DNA from: Blattamonas nauphoetae
Taxonomy: Eukaryota > Preaxostyla > Oxymonadida
Assembly: GCA_033064195.1 (NCBI GenBank)
Contig: JARBJD010000220.1
Location: 62,001 to 126,000, forward strand
Length of the DNA: 64,000 nt
Direction of reading: 5' to 3'
Below are positions 49,276 to 60,640 of this stretch, in pieces (the stretch's first letter is position 1; the number at the start of each line of letters is the position of its first letter). The notes under the pieces are model-generated. The model saw only the letters and a program-made list of their open reading frames with translations, made no database searches and was not told the origin of the DNA. A program made the translations under genes and the position numbers.

Positions 49276-51133
49276 CTACATGATTCCCAAATCTTTGTGT
49301 AACGCCTTCAGTGTGTGATTATGATAGTATTCGACTCTTGGTTCACCATTACTAAAGCGTAACACCCACCACGTTGTGGCAGTAGTAGCTAATATTGGTG
49401 CTGGAGGATGAGTAAATGTTGTCATATCACCACCCATTAGACTTGTGTCGTAAACATTGTAGTATGTGTCAAGATTCCCTTGATATATTGGTTGAGATCT
49501 CAAAGTGACTGGAACATTCTGACCTCTGGAACTGATAGAATCATTACAGTTTGTTGGACATCCACTTCTCTGTGTTGAGAAGCACAAAAGGAAGTCAGTG
49601 TTGTCATGAATCGGTCGCACTCTTGTCATTGTTTCACGAGGATATGTATCATCACCGGAGAGTTTCTCTCCAACAAGAGAATCCGTCAGTGAACGCTCCA
49701 AGTCATCAGGCACAGTCAGATATGAATCAAGGTTGAGAGTCGACAATGCGAATTGGTAGAAACGAGCTCCAATAGTTGTTGTGGGTTGTTCTGGATAGTA
49801 CTTGTTGAGTAGATTCACTTGGATATTCTTCTGCATTGGATTGTGAAAACAGGTGACTTCATTGTCGTAGTGACGGAAGAGAAGCATAATATCCTTGGCA
49901 TTCACAAGTACCATTTGCTGAGTACAATCAATTCCTGTTGCCGTTGGTGTCTTCTGAAATGGATAAAACGAAATCTTCTCTGCTGGAATTGTTCCTGGTC
50001 GATTTGTGTACATCTGCTTCAGATTCTCTTTCGCAATGTCTTTAATATTGTATCCAGAACTCATACAATACACATCATCAATTTTATAATCAAGAATGTT
50101 CAATGATACATATTGATCCATGTATTTAGGTTCTTGATTCACGACATTGGATCCATTTAAAGTAATGTCTCTTGAAACCGATGGTTGGAGAAATGATTGA
50201 CCAATTTGAACGAAATTCTTTGTGCATGAGGCTACGAGATTATTCAGAAAAACGGGACGATGATGAATACAAGCTTGAATTTTGTCTTTTATATATGGTG
50301 CTGTTGTTCCAACTACGATTGATGATAGTGTATTTTTCAATGTCAGTTCAGGATTCACAGGGCAGCAGACAAAAGCATCCTCATTGATGTACACACTCAA
50401 TTTCAGATCACCGAAGAGACATCTTGGATAGTCAGTCATACCTGAGAAAATGAGAAGATCTTCAAGATTGATTGACACACGGATTGGCATCAATACTGTC
50501 ACATAAAGTACTAGTTACTTTTGTTCCTGTGAAGTCTGATAATGGAATATAAACACCAGCAACAGATTCATCATGATTCCAAGCATTTTGCCATGGAGTG
50601 TGACAATGTTTTCGATTCTCCAATTGACTCTTCGGTTTGATCATATTGTAAATGTGTGATTCCATGGATACATCATTAGTTGTTGTACTGATGATTCTCT
50701 GATTGTTGTGAAGAACTGTAAGATTCCGAAAGATTGATGCCGAATGTTTGAGTCCAACGAACATGAATATTCTCTCATTCATCAAAGATCCAATATTTCC
50801 TGATTCCCATTGCCAATTATTGAGTTTCAATGTTGTAGTCATTGTGAATGTAATGAAGGAATCATCGATTTGACAAATGTCTTGATTACCAGTCAACGGA
50901 ATGATTATTTCCTGTCCTTTATAGAAGCGTGAGTTCTCTGATGGTTTCAATTCCTGAATCGAAGTACTGTGTGCCCCATCATTCAGAAGGTAATTTCTGT
51001 GATGTTCAGACATGAGTTGCTGCTGTATTTGACCAATGTCATCTCGAGTGTACTTGATTGATCCTGTAGTGTTTCCAGTCAATGATGATGCTCCTGTTCT
51101 TTTGTTTGTCAGATGCGTTATATGTGAGTTCAT
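49276..51133 (-). pseudogene. Polinton-like major capsid-type protein B (broken)
   Basis: The region starts at an ATG (51,133) after the T-rich motif. Its blocks parallel capsid-type protein A: GQEIIIPLTGNQDI, DSFITFTMTTTLKLN, PIRVSINLEDLLIFSG, FGDLKLSVYINEDAFVCCP, PPAPILATTATTWW and NGEPRVEYYHNHTL. The pair are tandem paralogues on the same strand with about 50 bases between them. It is broken, less so than A. Confidence 0.68.
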
Positions 51134-51162
51134 TTTATCAAAAATAAAAAAAACAATAATGC

Positions 51163-51458
51163 TTATTTCTTTTTCAGTTTCTTCGCTTTCGGTTTCAGCT
51201 TTTCTTCTAGTTTCATTATTTCTCCTCTGAGTTTGTTCGCAACTGCTGTGTTTCCTTCATTAATTGCTTGCTCGTATTGCGCCATCTTTTCTGCATGGAT
51301 TTGTTGATCCGACTTCACATCTGGAATCATCTCAACACCTGTCTGTGCGACCTTAGAAATCAATGGTCCAACAAAGGGATGAGATTCAGAAATGGAGCTC
51401 CAACTCTGAGTATATTTTTTCCGACTGCTGCTAATTTTGATAACCAACCTGGTGCCAT
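51163..51458 (-). pseudogene. Virus-like small protein with MAPG start (broken)
   Basis: The ATG at 51,458 follows the T-rich motif. The 3' part is a charged helix ending KLKPKAKKLKKK. The MAPG start is shared with the next gene. Small, basic, helical proteins next to capsid genes are often minor virion components; this is inference only. Confidence 0.45.
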
Positions 51459-51579
51459 TTTAGGAAAATAAAAATATTCGAATACTAGTGAATTATTATC
51501 CTTTGAATTGAATTTTGGAATTTGAAGAGCGGCATATCATCATTTGAGAATCGTCCATTTCGAGGTGGTTCATATTCAA

Positions 51580-51798
51580 TCATCTGCGGTTTTGTTGACG
51601 ATTGATCGCCTTATTTTGTTGATAAACGTCCATCATTCCTCCTAATCCATTGAGTATTCCACCTGCTGTTTGTCCGAATTTACTGTTCGTTTGAGAGAGC
51701 AATCCACCACCGACTTGAAGTAATGTTGGAGCTAGAGGTTTGATGAATTGAAAGAATTGCTTTGATATTTTGAGTTTGTTGAAACTTCCTGGTGCCAT
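51580..51798 (-). CDS. Virus-like small Gly-rich protein with MAPG start
   Basis: ATG at 51,798, six bases after the T-rich motif; 72 residues, including LLQVGGGLLSQTNSKFG and GGILNGLGGMMDVYQQ, then a basic end. Gly/Ala-rich hydrophobic centres of this kind occur in small virion or membrane-active viral proteins. It appears open throughout. No family is assigned. Confidence 0.5.
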   Translation of the reverse strand: MAPGSFNKLKISKQFFQFIKPLAPTLLQVGGGLLSQTNSKFGQTAGGILNGLGGMMDVYQQNKAINRQQNRR

Positions 51799-51834
51799 TT
51801 ATGTAAAAAATAAAAAATACAATTCATTTATAAT

Positions 51835-52424
51835 TTATCTCGGGATTTGCCTTTTGTAAGAGAAATGCCATATTTGAGGATGGTGTTGTATGCTTCATTG
51901 AAGGCGATACTCATATCTTTTCAACCAACAAGGATCTTGAAAATGGTTCTAAACACTGGGAGTTTATTGAGACATAAGCACTTGTCAGACAAATCATCCA
52001 ATTCAATCACCACATCATTGATCCCAGTGAGTGGCAATCAGTGCACATAAATCACTTTGGTTCGTGATCAGTTTCTTTGATGGTTCAATGAGATTGTTCA
52101 GTAGTTTCTTTTCACATGCGAAAGCATTCTTGTAGACGAGTAATAACTGATCTTTGAACGCTGAAATATTTGACGTGTACTCTCAGTGGAATTGAACGGC
52201 TTTGAATGGGGCTGATGGATATGTCTCGAGTGGTGGATCATAGACACCTGGAACATTCTCGAGTTCAACATTCGCGCATTGTTCATTACGATCTTCGAGT
52301 TTGATCTTCCGAATTGGATCCTTTGTTATCGATGATGACGTTGTTGGTGATTGATGTTGGCACTGAAGAAGAACTTGTGTGTTTTGTAAATTGACAACTT
52401 AGAATTGGTTGCATCACTTTCCAT
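51835..52424 (-). pseudogene. Virus-like gene of unknown function (broken)
   Basis: The ATG at 52,424 directly follows the T-rich motif. Coding-like blocks such as VELENVPGVYDPPLETYPS are present. No domain is recognised. It is broken. Confidence 0.4.
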
Positions 52425-52449
52425 AAAAATAAAAATATATATTAATGTT

Positions 52450-53393
52450 TTAATCAGACATTTCTTTCTGTTACTGAACATATTGAGAGTAAGCAGGCAT
52501 ATTCCCAGATTGGTATTGACCGATATCTTCATCTGTTCTTGTTGCATATGCTTTGCGTCAGAGTACTAATCTCTGATGCTATGGTAGCATTATGTCTACC
52601 AAGGAATGTTTGCAAATTTTCTTGATTTGTGATGAATTCTAGAAACTGTGGATACACCTGCTCCTTGAAATCCTTTCTTTCTTCATTCTCTGATGTCCTT
52701 CGTTGGTACTGTCGAATCCTGAAAGATGTTCTTCGGCCATCTGTCCCACATTTGTGATGCTACTTTCGATTGAATTGAATTGAACACCATATCTATTCTT
52801 TTCCCAGTATCTGCTGGATTATCTCGACTGGCACGAGTTATTCCCAATTCATTTGTCATGAAGTCACCAGCTTTCTTCATTATTGCATAAGGTTGTTGTG
52901 ATCTTTGTGCTTGCATGTCTCCATAGCTGATGTCTCGAAAAGTGGATGGTAAATCGTATGATCCATTCTTGAGGAAATTGAGTGTGAAGCTTTTGATTCT
53001 CCTTCCGAATTGGCGATTAAATGCTGTATATGATGTCTGTTTCGCTTGTCTGGTGTTGGATTCATTGCGTAGTATGTCTCTTTGACTGGTCTACTATTGT
53101 ATGGGGCAAGCATGGCTCCATTGACTGCAATCAAATCTTTCGTATCATTGTCGTAGACCATGACGTCTGGGATTTTTCCATGTTGTTCCATTAGAACAGT
53201 CCAATTCTGTCCAGTTCTCTTAATGTACTCGCTGATGGATAACTACTGAGGGCATCGTTCCATCTGGTCTGAATATCATCGTCAGCATAGATTCTTTTCA
53301 TTGCAGCTTGTGTCTCTGCTGCGTATCTCATTTTGGTTTCTTCTCTTGTTTTTCTTTTGGTTGGTTGTACACAATCTGTGGTATCATTGACAT
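52450..53393 (-). pseudogene. Virus-like gene of unknown function (broken)
   Basis: Starts near 53,393 (MSMIPQIVYNQPKEK) in the intergenic region shared with the ATPase gene. Blocks such as IYADDDIQTRWNDALSSY, DSTVPTKDIRE and YPQFLEFITNQENLQTF look coding and mostly helical. No domain is recognised. It could be a virion or scaffold protein. It is broken. Confidence 0.4.
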
Positions 53394-53447
53394 TTCATAC
53401 AACAAAATAAAAACCAAAACTATATTTTAATTAGAGTTAAATCACAA

Positions 53448-54290
53448 ATGAACAAATCGAATCAATCATTAACAGCATACGTGAATGCAAAATTGAGTGA
53501 AGCATCTAGTAGGAATGTGTCTCATGAAGTGCAATCACAGATTCATCCAGACTTGAATTTCAATCGCAATAGTGTCAATGTCCTCGTTGGAAACAGAGGA
53601 AGTGGAAAAACCTTTAATGCTCTTCGAGAAGTTGCCAAACTCCAAAATGTTAATGTCAGAAATGAACTCTTTCACCTCTTTGTCTTCGTCACTGATAAGA
53701 ACATTGATCCAACCTTCGATAAATTCAAACCTATCCTGAACGTTCCTTATGTGAAAGTGAAATACGATGATGCACTTCCTTTCTGTTGGAACTCTCTGAA
53801 TCAAAAGCTGCGTATGAAGAAATTATTGACAATCAATGGCAGAACAGAATCACTGATGAGTGTCGAGAGAATCTCTTTGACTCACTTTTCATTGATGACT
53901 CTCAGTGAAGAATCTCCAAACGATTATCCTTCTTGATGACTGTCGTAGAATCCTAGGTGAACGTAGATCATCCAAAAATAGAATGACAATGATGGACCTA
54001 TTACTGGAGAATCGACAACCGAAATTCACTTTCTTTCTGACAATGCATGAACTCTTCAGTTTGTCAGCAGACATGAAGTCAAACATTGATTCGATGTGGA
54101 TTTTGGAGGATTCAACAAAGAACGAATCAGTCGAGTCTATCCTCAGTTGAACTCACCAATTGATATTCAACAATTCTGGAATGTCTACCAAAGAAAACAG
54201 AAATGTGAAGCAATCATTCTTCGATACAATACTGATGGAGTTGCACTGAATGAGATCAACAAAGATGGGTTAATCAGAAGGGTCCGTTAA
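53448..54290 (+). pseudogene. Polinton-like packaging ATPase (broken)
   Basis: ATG at 53,448. A Walker A P-loop GNRGSGKTFNALREV sits near residue 50, followed by FHLFVFVTDKNIDPTF. A later segment, TIILLDDCRRILGERRSS, has a Walker B-like ILLDD. This is the A32/FtsK-HerA-type genome-packaging ATPase arrangement of Polintons and related viruses. It is divergently transcribed from the gene at 52,450-53,393 across about 55 bases. It is broken. Confidence 0.72.
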
Positions 54291-54299
54291 TTCTTGAAT

Positions 54300-54617
54300 A
54301 AGGTTGTTGATGGTCTCATCAAGACTTCGAAGCCCTGCTGAGAGTGTCTGTCAACGTTCGAATTGATTCTTCAATGTCTGATAATCTTTGATCAATCGAG
54401 AGTGAATTAGGAGAAGGAAGCATCAACATATCGTTTCTCAGTGCTATCTCACCTCTTATTTTTGTTATTCTGTATCCATCAATTTGAATCATCCTATTCA
54501 GTTTCTGTGTTGTGTACTCATTCAGTTCTTTTTATTCTTCCAAGTATCTTTGTCGTGGATGTTTTCAAAACATTTCTGTTCTGGATCAAACGGTTCTAAT
54601 ATTTTCAGTGATGTCAT
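54300..54617 (-). pseudogene. Virus-like small protein (broken)
   Basis: The ATG at 54,617 follows the T-rich motif. Coding-like blocks include LEPFDPEQKCFENI and LSIDQRLSDIEESIRTL, the latter a short coiled coil. No family is recognised. It is broken. Confidence 0.4.
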
Positions 54618-54639
54618 TTAAGGAAATAAAAATATTTGA

Positions 54640-55900
54640 AACATTATTGAAAACGAACAAAGTTCTCAGATCGAAGATCGCACTACGCTAGATTGAAGCG
54701 AACGAAGTTCTGAGGTCAGAGAAGACCGAATTCAGCAATGAATTGTGGAGTTAAGTCGTCAATTGACTCAGCATGAAACTTCGTGTGTTGGATCGGAACG
54801 TAGACAACTTTTGACAGACAAGGAGACCATTCAGTAGAGTAGCTACGACATTACCGTGTTTGTATTCGATGAATTTCCACGAATTGAAACTGTCTACGCT
54901 TCTTCTGAAACTTGGCAACAGTCTTGTCCAGATCAAGGTGGATCAACAGAATGTTTCCTGGTTTGTATTTCCATAACATCTGTGTTGTCTGTTGCTTTTG
55001 GATGTTCTTTAATTGTTCTTCAACTGGAGATATACAGTGCTTCGATTTCTATTGTTTTGAGCCTGCTGTGGAGTGAACTTGTTCCAGTACGCTCGATGTG
55101 GAGTCATGTTGTAGTATTCCACCATCTGATTCATCAATGAATGATTGGCCATCTGTGTTGCATTGTCTTGGAATCCATCTCTGATTGTTCTGATCACTCG
55201 ATCCACAATTCTGTTGTGATTTGTGAAAGGTGAGCTTGTGAAATAAGTACTGACGTTCTGATCCTTGAAAACTCTGATGCTTCAGCACTTGTCCATGCAG
55301 CTTCTCCATCACCTCGAATGTTGTTGATGAACTCCACGATGATTAATCAAGTCATTAATAGCAGTCTTGACTTTGCTCCATGATTTATCCAGAACAGGAA
55401 TGACAATCAGGTATTTAGTGTTGATGTTAATTGCGAAGAGGTAGATCTGCAACACTGTTTTCGACGTTGGTGATTGATAAAAACGAGATCAATTTCCCAT
55501 GATCCGAACTTGGGAGAAAAGTATGGTCGATCACAATTTGAGGAACCTTTCTGTCCGATGTCTTCTGTGGATCACCTGTAGTTGCTTTCGACATGAACTG
55601 CATCTTTGATCGAAATGGATACACTATTTTCTCCGTTGTTTCGGAATCATTGAGGATCAATTCTCATTCTGTCACTTTTTCTCTCTGGATTTTCCTCGGA
55701 TGTGCAGCACTCCATCTGTGATCAAATTCCTCATACCAATCCTGAAATGATCTTCCCGAATGGATTTGTTTTGTGTGAGTCAGAATGAAGTCAAGATCTT
55801 CGTTCGCAATCTTTCTGTTTATCGAGGCTCGAACGAATGTGTCTCTGTTCATTTTATTGGCATCCAGAATGTGTGATGTTATAAAGTGTTCCATATGTTT
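54640..55900 (-). pseudogene. Polinton-like retroviral-type integrase (broken)
   Basis: The reverse strand holds an N-terminal helical region (FVRASINRKIANEDLDFIL), a core region with QIVIDHTF and, near the C-terminus, MNQMVEYYNMTPHRAYWNK followed by FTPQQAQ. The last resembles the Nxx-PH...N/KxTPxxA signature at the end of the integrase core. Such integrases insert Polintons and LTR elements. It is broken. It marks the right side of the recognisable element. Confidence 0.68.
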
Positions 55901-55982
55901 TGATTATTCATTATTGAGTTCTCAGCTTTAATCTGTTCATCTTCTGAATCATTTCTCTGTTGATGATCAAACAATCCTTTCA

Positions 55983-56110
55983 GGGTGACTCAATTTCAGG
56001 GAGAATCTCGGTCACAGGAGAATCTCGGTCACAGGAGAATCTCGGTCACAGGAGAATCTCAGTTATAGGGAAAATCTCAATCACAGGGAAAATCTCGGAC
56101 CACAGGAAGA
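55983..56110 (+). repeat. 17-bp short tandem repeat, about seven copies
   Basis: The unit is GGTCACAGGAGAATCTC: three central perfect copies with diverged copies on each side (for example AATCACAGGGAAAATCTC). It lies between the integrase and the tRNA-like relic. No function is inferred. Confidence 0.85.
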
Positions 56111-56150
56111 ATGTCAATGTCATTGGGGATGAAGAAAATTGTAGTTTTGA

Positions 56151-56226
56151 TCATGAGTAGTTCAGTGGTTAGAGGAAGACTGCTACTGTCCCAACCTGGG
56201 TTCGATTCTCTTTATCGACTTTTTTT
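56151..56226 (+). pseudogene. tRNA-like Pol III relic
   Basis: An A-box-like TAGTTCAGTGGTTAGA (56,158-56,173) and a B-box-like GGGTTCGATTC (56,198-56,208) at near-normal spacing are followed by seven T (56,220-56,226), a Pol III terminator. The acceptor arms and anticodon stem do not pair, and the middle is about three bases short, so it is not a working tRNA. It may be a decayed tRNA gene or the head of a tRNA-derived SINE. A TGCTA in the loop recalls tRNA-Ser(GCT), but this is weak. Confidence 0.4.
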
Positions 56227-56314
56227 GACTACGATGTCGCAACTGTTTTTAATATATGCCATTTTCCCTATATTAAAGATCATTCTCTTTCTATTTTGAA
56301 GTAGAATCTGACAT

Positions 56315-58230
56315 TTGTCGAGATCTGCCCACAATTCGTCTCTCGTCCGTTTCACATGTTCTCTCCTCCATCTCATGAGGAACAAAAGCTGTCAATGCAA
56401 GATTTCAAACATGATCAATATTTTAACTTTTACGGAACTAGATTCTTTCATTACAGACAAATCTCATCATTGTGGAATGAAGTTTGTGAGACAGACGTAT
56501 CATAGTCTGAAGGATGCAAAGTATGTGTGTGTTTTCCATCCGACACCTCCATCGTTAACCACCGGACAACGAGAAATCACCTCAACTCATGATCTGGAAT
56601 GCAATTGTGCACTAAATTGTAGTTATTCAAAAAGTCAGAAAATGGACTTTACGTTGGAATCAGATCGATCACAGTCACTCAAGAACTGAAATACTTGCTG
56701 AGCCACGAGTACGAATGCGAAAACAAGACGAAGAAGAAGCTATCAAACTTTCGACGCTGGTGTGGCATCTGGGAAAGTATTACAGAGACTCAAGGAAGAA
56801 CATGGATCAAAAGCCCAAATTGAAGATATTTATTATTTAAGGTCGGCCCACAGACTGGCCCAAGATGGAGATGACACTTTCGAAAATGTTTATGACTACG
56901 TAACAAAGAAAGGGTTCAAGCTCGACAGCCGATTGGATGAAGATGGAACTGTTTCGTCATTCCTCATGTATTCCGATGCTTCTTTACAGTTGTACAGACA
57001 ATTTCCTACTGTCCTCATTATGGATGCAACGTATTCAACCAACAAGTTTAACTATCATCTCGTCCAAATTATAGGAAAACACTCTACCGGAAAATTCTTT
57101 ACACTTTGCTATGGGTTTCTCCAACATGAATCAGTTCCGGATTATGAATGGCTTCTCAGGCAACTCCTTGCCCACACTAACGGACTATGCAACACAAGAG
57201 TCATGGTGACCGACTCGGCTCAGGCTGAAATTACTGCTATAAGAAATGTTCTCCCCACATTAAACATATATACTCTGTAGTTGGCACATCAAACGCAACA
57301 TCGAAGCTCGTCTCCTGACCCATGTGCAAGATATGGAAAATAAGGATGATTTGATTCATTTTTTAACGAAAAATGGAATGAACTACTCAACACAAATTCT
57401 TCAGAACAGTTCGAAAATGCAAAGCAGTTTTTATCAGTTGTCTCCTCGAAAATGATGAACATTGGGCCGACCTCGTGACATACCTGAATCGCCAATGGTT
57501 TCCATTGGCTGAATTCTTTTTTCCTTGCTTTCTAGACCAGTTCCCACATTTGGGAATAACCACCACCTCACCGGTGGAAGGTATGCATGCCTCCCTCAAG
57601 CGTATTCTCCCATCGCGAAACATCCGTTTAATCCAAACGATCAAATCTATTCTCCTATTCGACGCAAATCAGAAAGATGAACTGAACAGGTTGGTACAAT
57701 TGCAGTTGACTACGAGAATTAACTTGCTCAAGGTTGTCCCTTGTTTCAAGCATCTATGGGGGAAGGTATCCTTTGCTGGGATTTTGGAAATACATCGTGG
57801 AATGACACCAGCCAGGGCTGCTCAACCGTGTACCAATCGGACGACCACAACAATGCTCATCCCTTGCTGTCATATTCTCAATCGATTCTACAACGAGCGC
57901 GTCCCATATCCGCTCCACCTCATTCCCCACCTTGAGGCTCTATGGAGTGGAAGAACCCGCCGATCCTTTTAATCAAGCCGCCTGGATTCGCTCATACAGC
58001 GTGGGTGACCGTTTCCAACTCATCCGCCACGCCAAGCTTCCTCCTGTTCAGCCATCCCACAATCGACACGTTATGGCTGCTTCACTCCATTGTGTGGAAC
58101 CGCGAGCGGAACTGGTGATCAGGAAAGCAGAACGACTAAACAAGGCAGTTTCACAAACGAGACGAAAAAGCTGGAAAGGGAAAGTCTCACAATCCATCAC
58201 AACTATGACTCTTTCAGACGACACAGATTG
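56315..58230 (+). pseudogene. Mutator-like (MULE) transposase, broken
   Basis: An N-terminal Cys/His-rich DNA-binding region (56,315-56,689: KYVCVFHP ... CNCALNC) precedes a MULE transposase core. Blocks include FPTVLIMDATYSTNKFNYHL, FFTLCYGFLQHESVPDYEWL, TRVMVTDSAQAEITAIRNV, then SWHIKRNIEARLL, TTTSPVEGMHASLKRIL and a SWIM-type CxCH-like IPCCHILNRF near the end. The three DDE residues are visible as the D of MDATY, the D of VTDS and the E of PVEGMH. The frame changes at about 57,270, where LNIYTL meets a stop and the next frame continues with WHIKRN, and also between the zinc region and the core. Plain DNA transposon; terminal repeats were not located. Confidence 0.8.
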
Positions 58231-58239
58231 AGTCGGGGT

Positions 58240-58770
58240 AATCATTCTTTCTTCATTTCGTTTTCAGAACACCTTCACAGCTTTTATGTCAAACTTCATC
58301 CTCAACTCGTTGAACCAATCTTCCTGTCCGGTCTCTGTTCATCAGAACCATTTTTCAAAACATACTGTCGATGCTCTCAAGCCTCCAAGGCGGTTTGGAG
58401 GCGAAGAGCAAGGCTTTACATCTTTCAAGTTATCATATCTTGATTTGGTGTATTCCAATCTATCAGTCATTTTACTCATTTGTCTCTTCTCTTCTTTGTT
58501 CCTCCATCAGATGTTCGACGGACGATCCTCAAAGAAGAGTCGAACGCCAGTCCAACCACTTGTGTATCACACTCTTTCCTTTCCAATACTATCTCGCATG
58601 ATCCAGAATCAACCCTGAAACAGTAAACCAGAACTCTCTCGCCTCCAAAACAAGAATTGGAATTGTCAGGAGATGAAACAACCGGGAGACTCAGAGAAGG
58701 AAGTCAGCAGAAAGACACAAAATCGACGAAGTTTGGCAATGAACTATTGTCCTTCCATTTTTATCGTTGA
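58240..58770. other. Downstream of the MULE relic, little seen
   Basis: An intron-like stretch (GTAATC...TTTTCAG, 58,236-58,265) precedes a frame with DALKPPRRFGGEEQGF, perhaps a last exon of the transposase. Otherwise empty. Confidence 0.3.
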
Positions 58771-59900
58771 ACAACAGGTTGACAGAATACGGACAACAGA
58801 CATATTCGAAAATTCAGTCGCTCAATAAGACGTCTACGCAACTAACAACCAACACTGATAACATCAGCACTCAATTTCTACAATTGAGTACCGAGTTGCA
58901 ATCGTTGGTTGCTCGAATGTAAGAGGTGATTGGAGTGATGAACATATGAGTTGACGATCGTATGAATCAACAGATACAACCGTTCATCAACCAACAACAA
59001 AACTCACAGCTGTCGACGTCCAGAACAATTCCGAACAAAACAATATAAGATTTAGCCATAGCTCCAAGTGATCAACCAGATTTTATCACACAGCTCGAAA
59101 CGCTTGATATTCAAAGGAGACTCACGAAAGATCATTTGAGAGACTGTTTGAAGGCCTGTGAAAGTGGACAGACTGCAGAAGACAATTCTCTGCGGCGAAC
59201 AGAAAAGCATCGATCCGATCTGACCACTCATCAATTCAAGCTTCAACTCTCTCGGAATGAAATCGAAACGCAACAACCCCCACCGATCTTCAAGATCTCT
59301 TTCGAAAATCGACAGTTTGGACAAGAAGACAACTCACCAATTGATGGCCCTCACACCAATCTCGCCCGACATCAAATGGTCCAACACCACAGACGCGCAG
59401 AACCTCTCAACCAGAGCAGAGGAAAGATATGAATGAAACACCTCGTCGCCTTTCGACACCCATCTCAGATCCTATCCTATTCCAAGAATAGCCACAATCT
59501 CAATCCAACTCAACTGATACTTTGCGCACGATCTATCAAACCCTAAAGACCATGTATTGGATCTTGAAGAAAGACTGAACCACACGTCCTTCCTAATCAA
59601 CCACCTTGACGAGATTGTGACGCAAGTTGGGAAGGATGATGTCCAATCGGCCTCGTCTCTCCTTCGATCGCTGGCGACAACAGTAGACTCTGACGGGATC
59701 AGATTCGACGAACTTGATAATCGAGTGGACGAGCAGGAAGAAATAACACAGCAAACGTTGAAAGAGCACTCCCAGTTGATCAAACACCACATCACCCAAC
59801 AAACTGACTCGCTTGATTCTCAATTAACAACCATCTCGACGACTCATCAACTGTGTCTTTTGACTTTGATTGCTCCAACTTATATACAATACAGTTGATC
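58770..59900 (+). pseudogene. Decayed coiled-coil protein gene
   Basis: Plus-strand translation shows long Gln/Asn/Leu/Thr-rich heptad stretches in pieces: TEYGQQTYSKIQSLNKTS near 58,790, LQLSTELQSLVARM near 58,890, and an open 113-residue frame at 59,557-59,898 with FLINHLDEIVTQVGKDD and LDNRVDEQEEITQQTLK. Stops interrupt several times. It resembles a fibre or filament coiled coil, but its origin (host or virus-like) cannot be told. Confidence 0.35.
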
Positions 59901-60109
59901 CGTCCATATCACCGATTATCAAACGAAGATCGATCACACTTCAAAGGACGCCAGATGCAACTCAGGAGTTTCGAATCGACTGAACTGTCACAGTATCCAG
60001 CGCTGATCACTGAAGTACACCCACCACCACATTCATCTTCTCCTGTACTGATGCAAGAATTCACAATCAAACACAACAAATCTCCCACTATTCTCGATAG
60101 AGGGTGAGA

Positions 60110-60640
60110 CACCGATGAACTATTGAACTAGACATAATTCTTCGAGCTTTCGCGCAGCTATGAAATTATTCGGAGTGATAATACGGAGATCTAGTCGATA
60201 TTCTGACAGACCGAAAATGAAAGGAAACACCAACACAAAAGGCCTTTGATCGATTGAACAGCATTGAAACAGCTTGCGCAAGTGCTTGAGTGATTGTTCA
60301 CATTTCGTTATCTTCTTGATTCGATATTTCTCCTTCTTCGTCTGACTAACTCGAAATATCGTGTTTCTACCCACTTTCTTGTCTTTAAAAGTTGGATACC
60401 CAATTAATTCGTTGTGTGGCATGTAAAACAAGAACCGAAAAGAATGAGACAGCAAGACCATAAGAGGAAGAGAATGAAAACAAAATTGAGAAATCTCGGA
60501 GCCGATGGCAATAAATACAACCAAAACGATTTAACTGGATCATTCAATCATTGTTCTTCAGCTAGTAGTGGCCTATTCGACAGTCCACTTGAAGTTCTCG
60601 AGCGGGAGTTCGATGGAGTGGATCCGGTCTGAAATGATCA
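60110..60640. other. Intergenic, no gene seen
   Basis: Only short frames without recognisable blocks. Confidence 0.4.

Larger units (their letters stand above)
45990..55900. mobile_element. Polinton/Maverick-like virus fossil, broken
   Basis: Gene content is that of a Polinton-like element: two capsid-like genes, a packaging ATPase, a retroviral-type integrase, an S74 fibre-type protein and several small unrecognised genes. No protein-primed DNA polymerase or clear capsid protease is seen, and terminal inverted repeats were not identified, so the limits are approximate and part of the element is missing. Most long genes are broken, on the order of ten interruptions in all. Paralogous blocks remain easily readable, suggesting moderate age. 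A T-rich motif stands before most of its start codons. Confidence 0.8.

Noticed and set aside
45990-55900. Protein-primed DNA polymerase of the Polinton-like element
   Set aside because: No palm-domain motifs were found in any frame; the gene is absent from the window or lost.
55983-56110. CRISPR array
   Set aside because: The unit is 17 bp with no variable spacers and the genome is eukaryotic.
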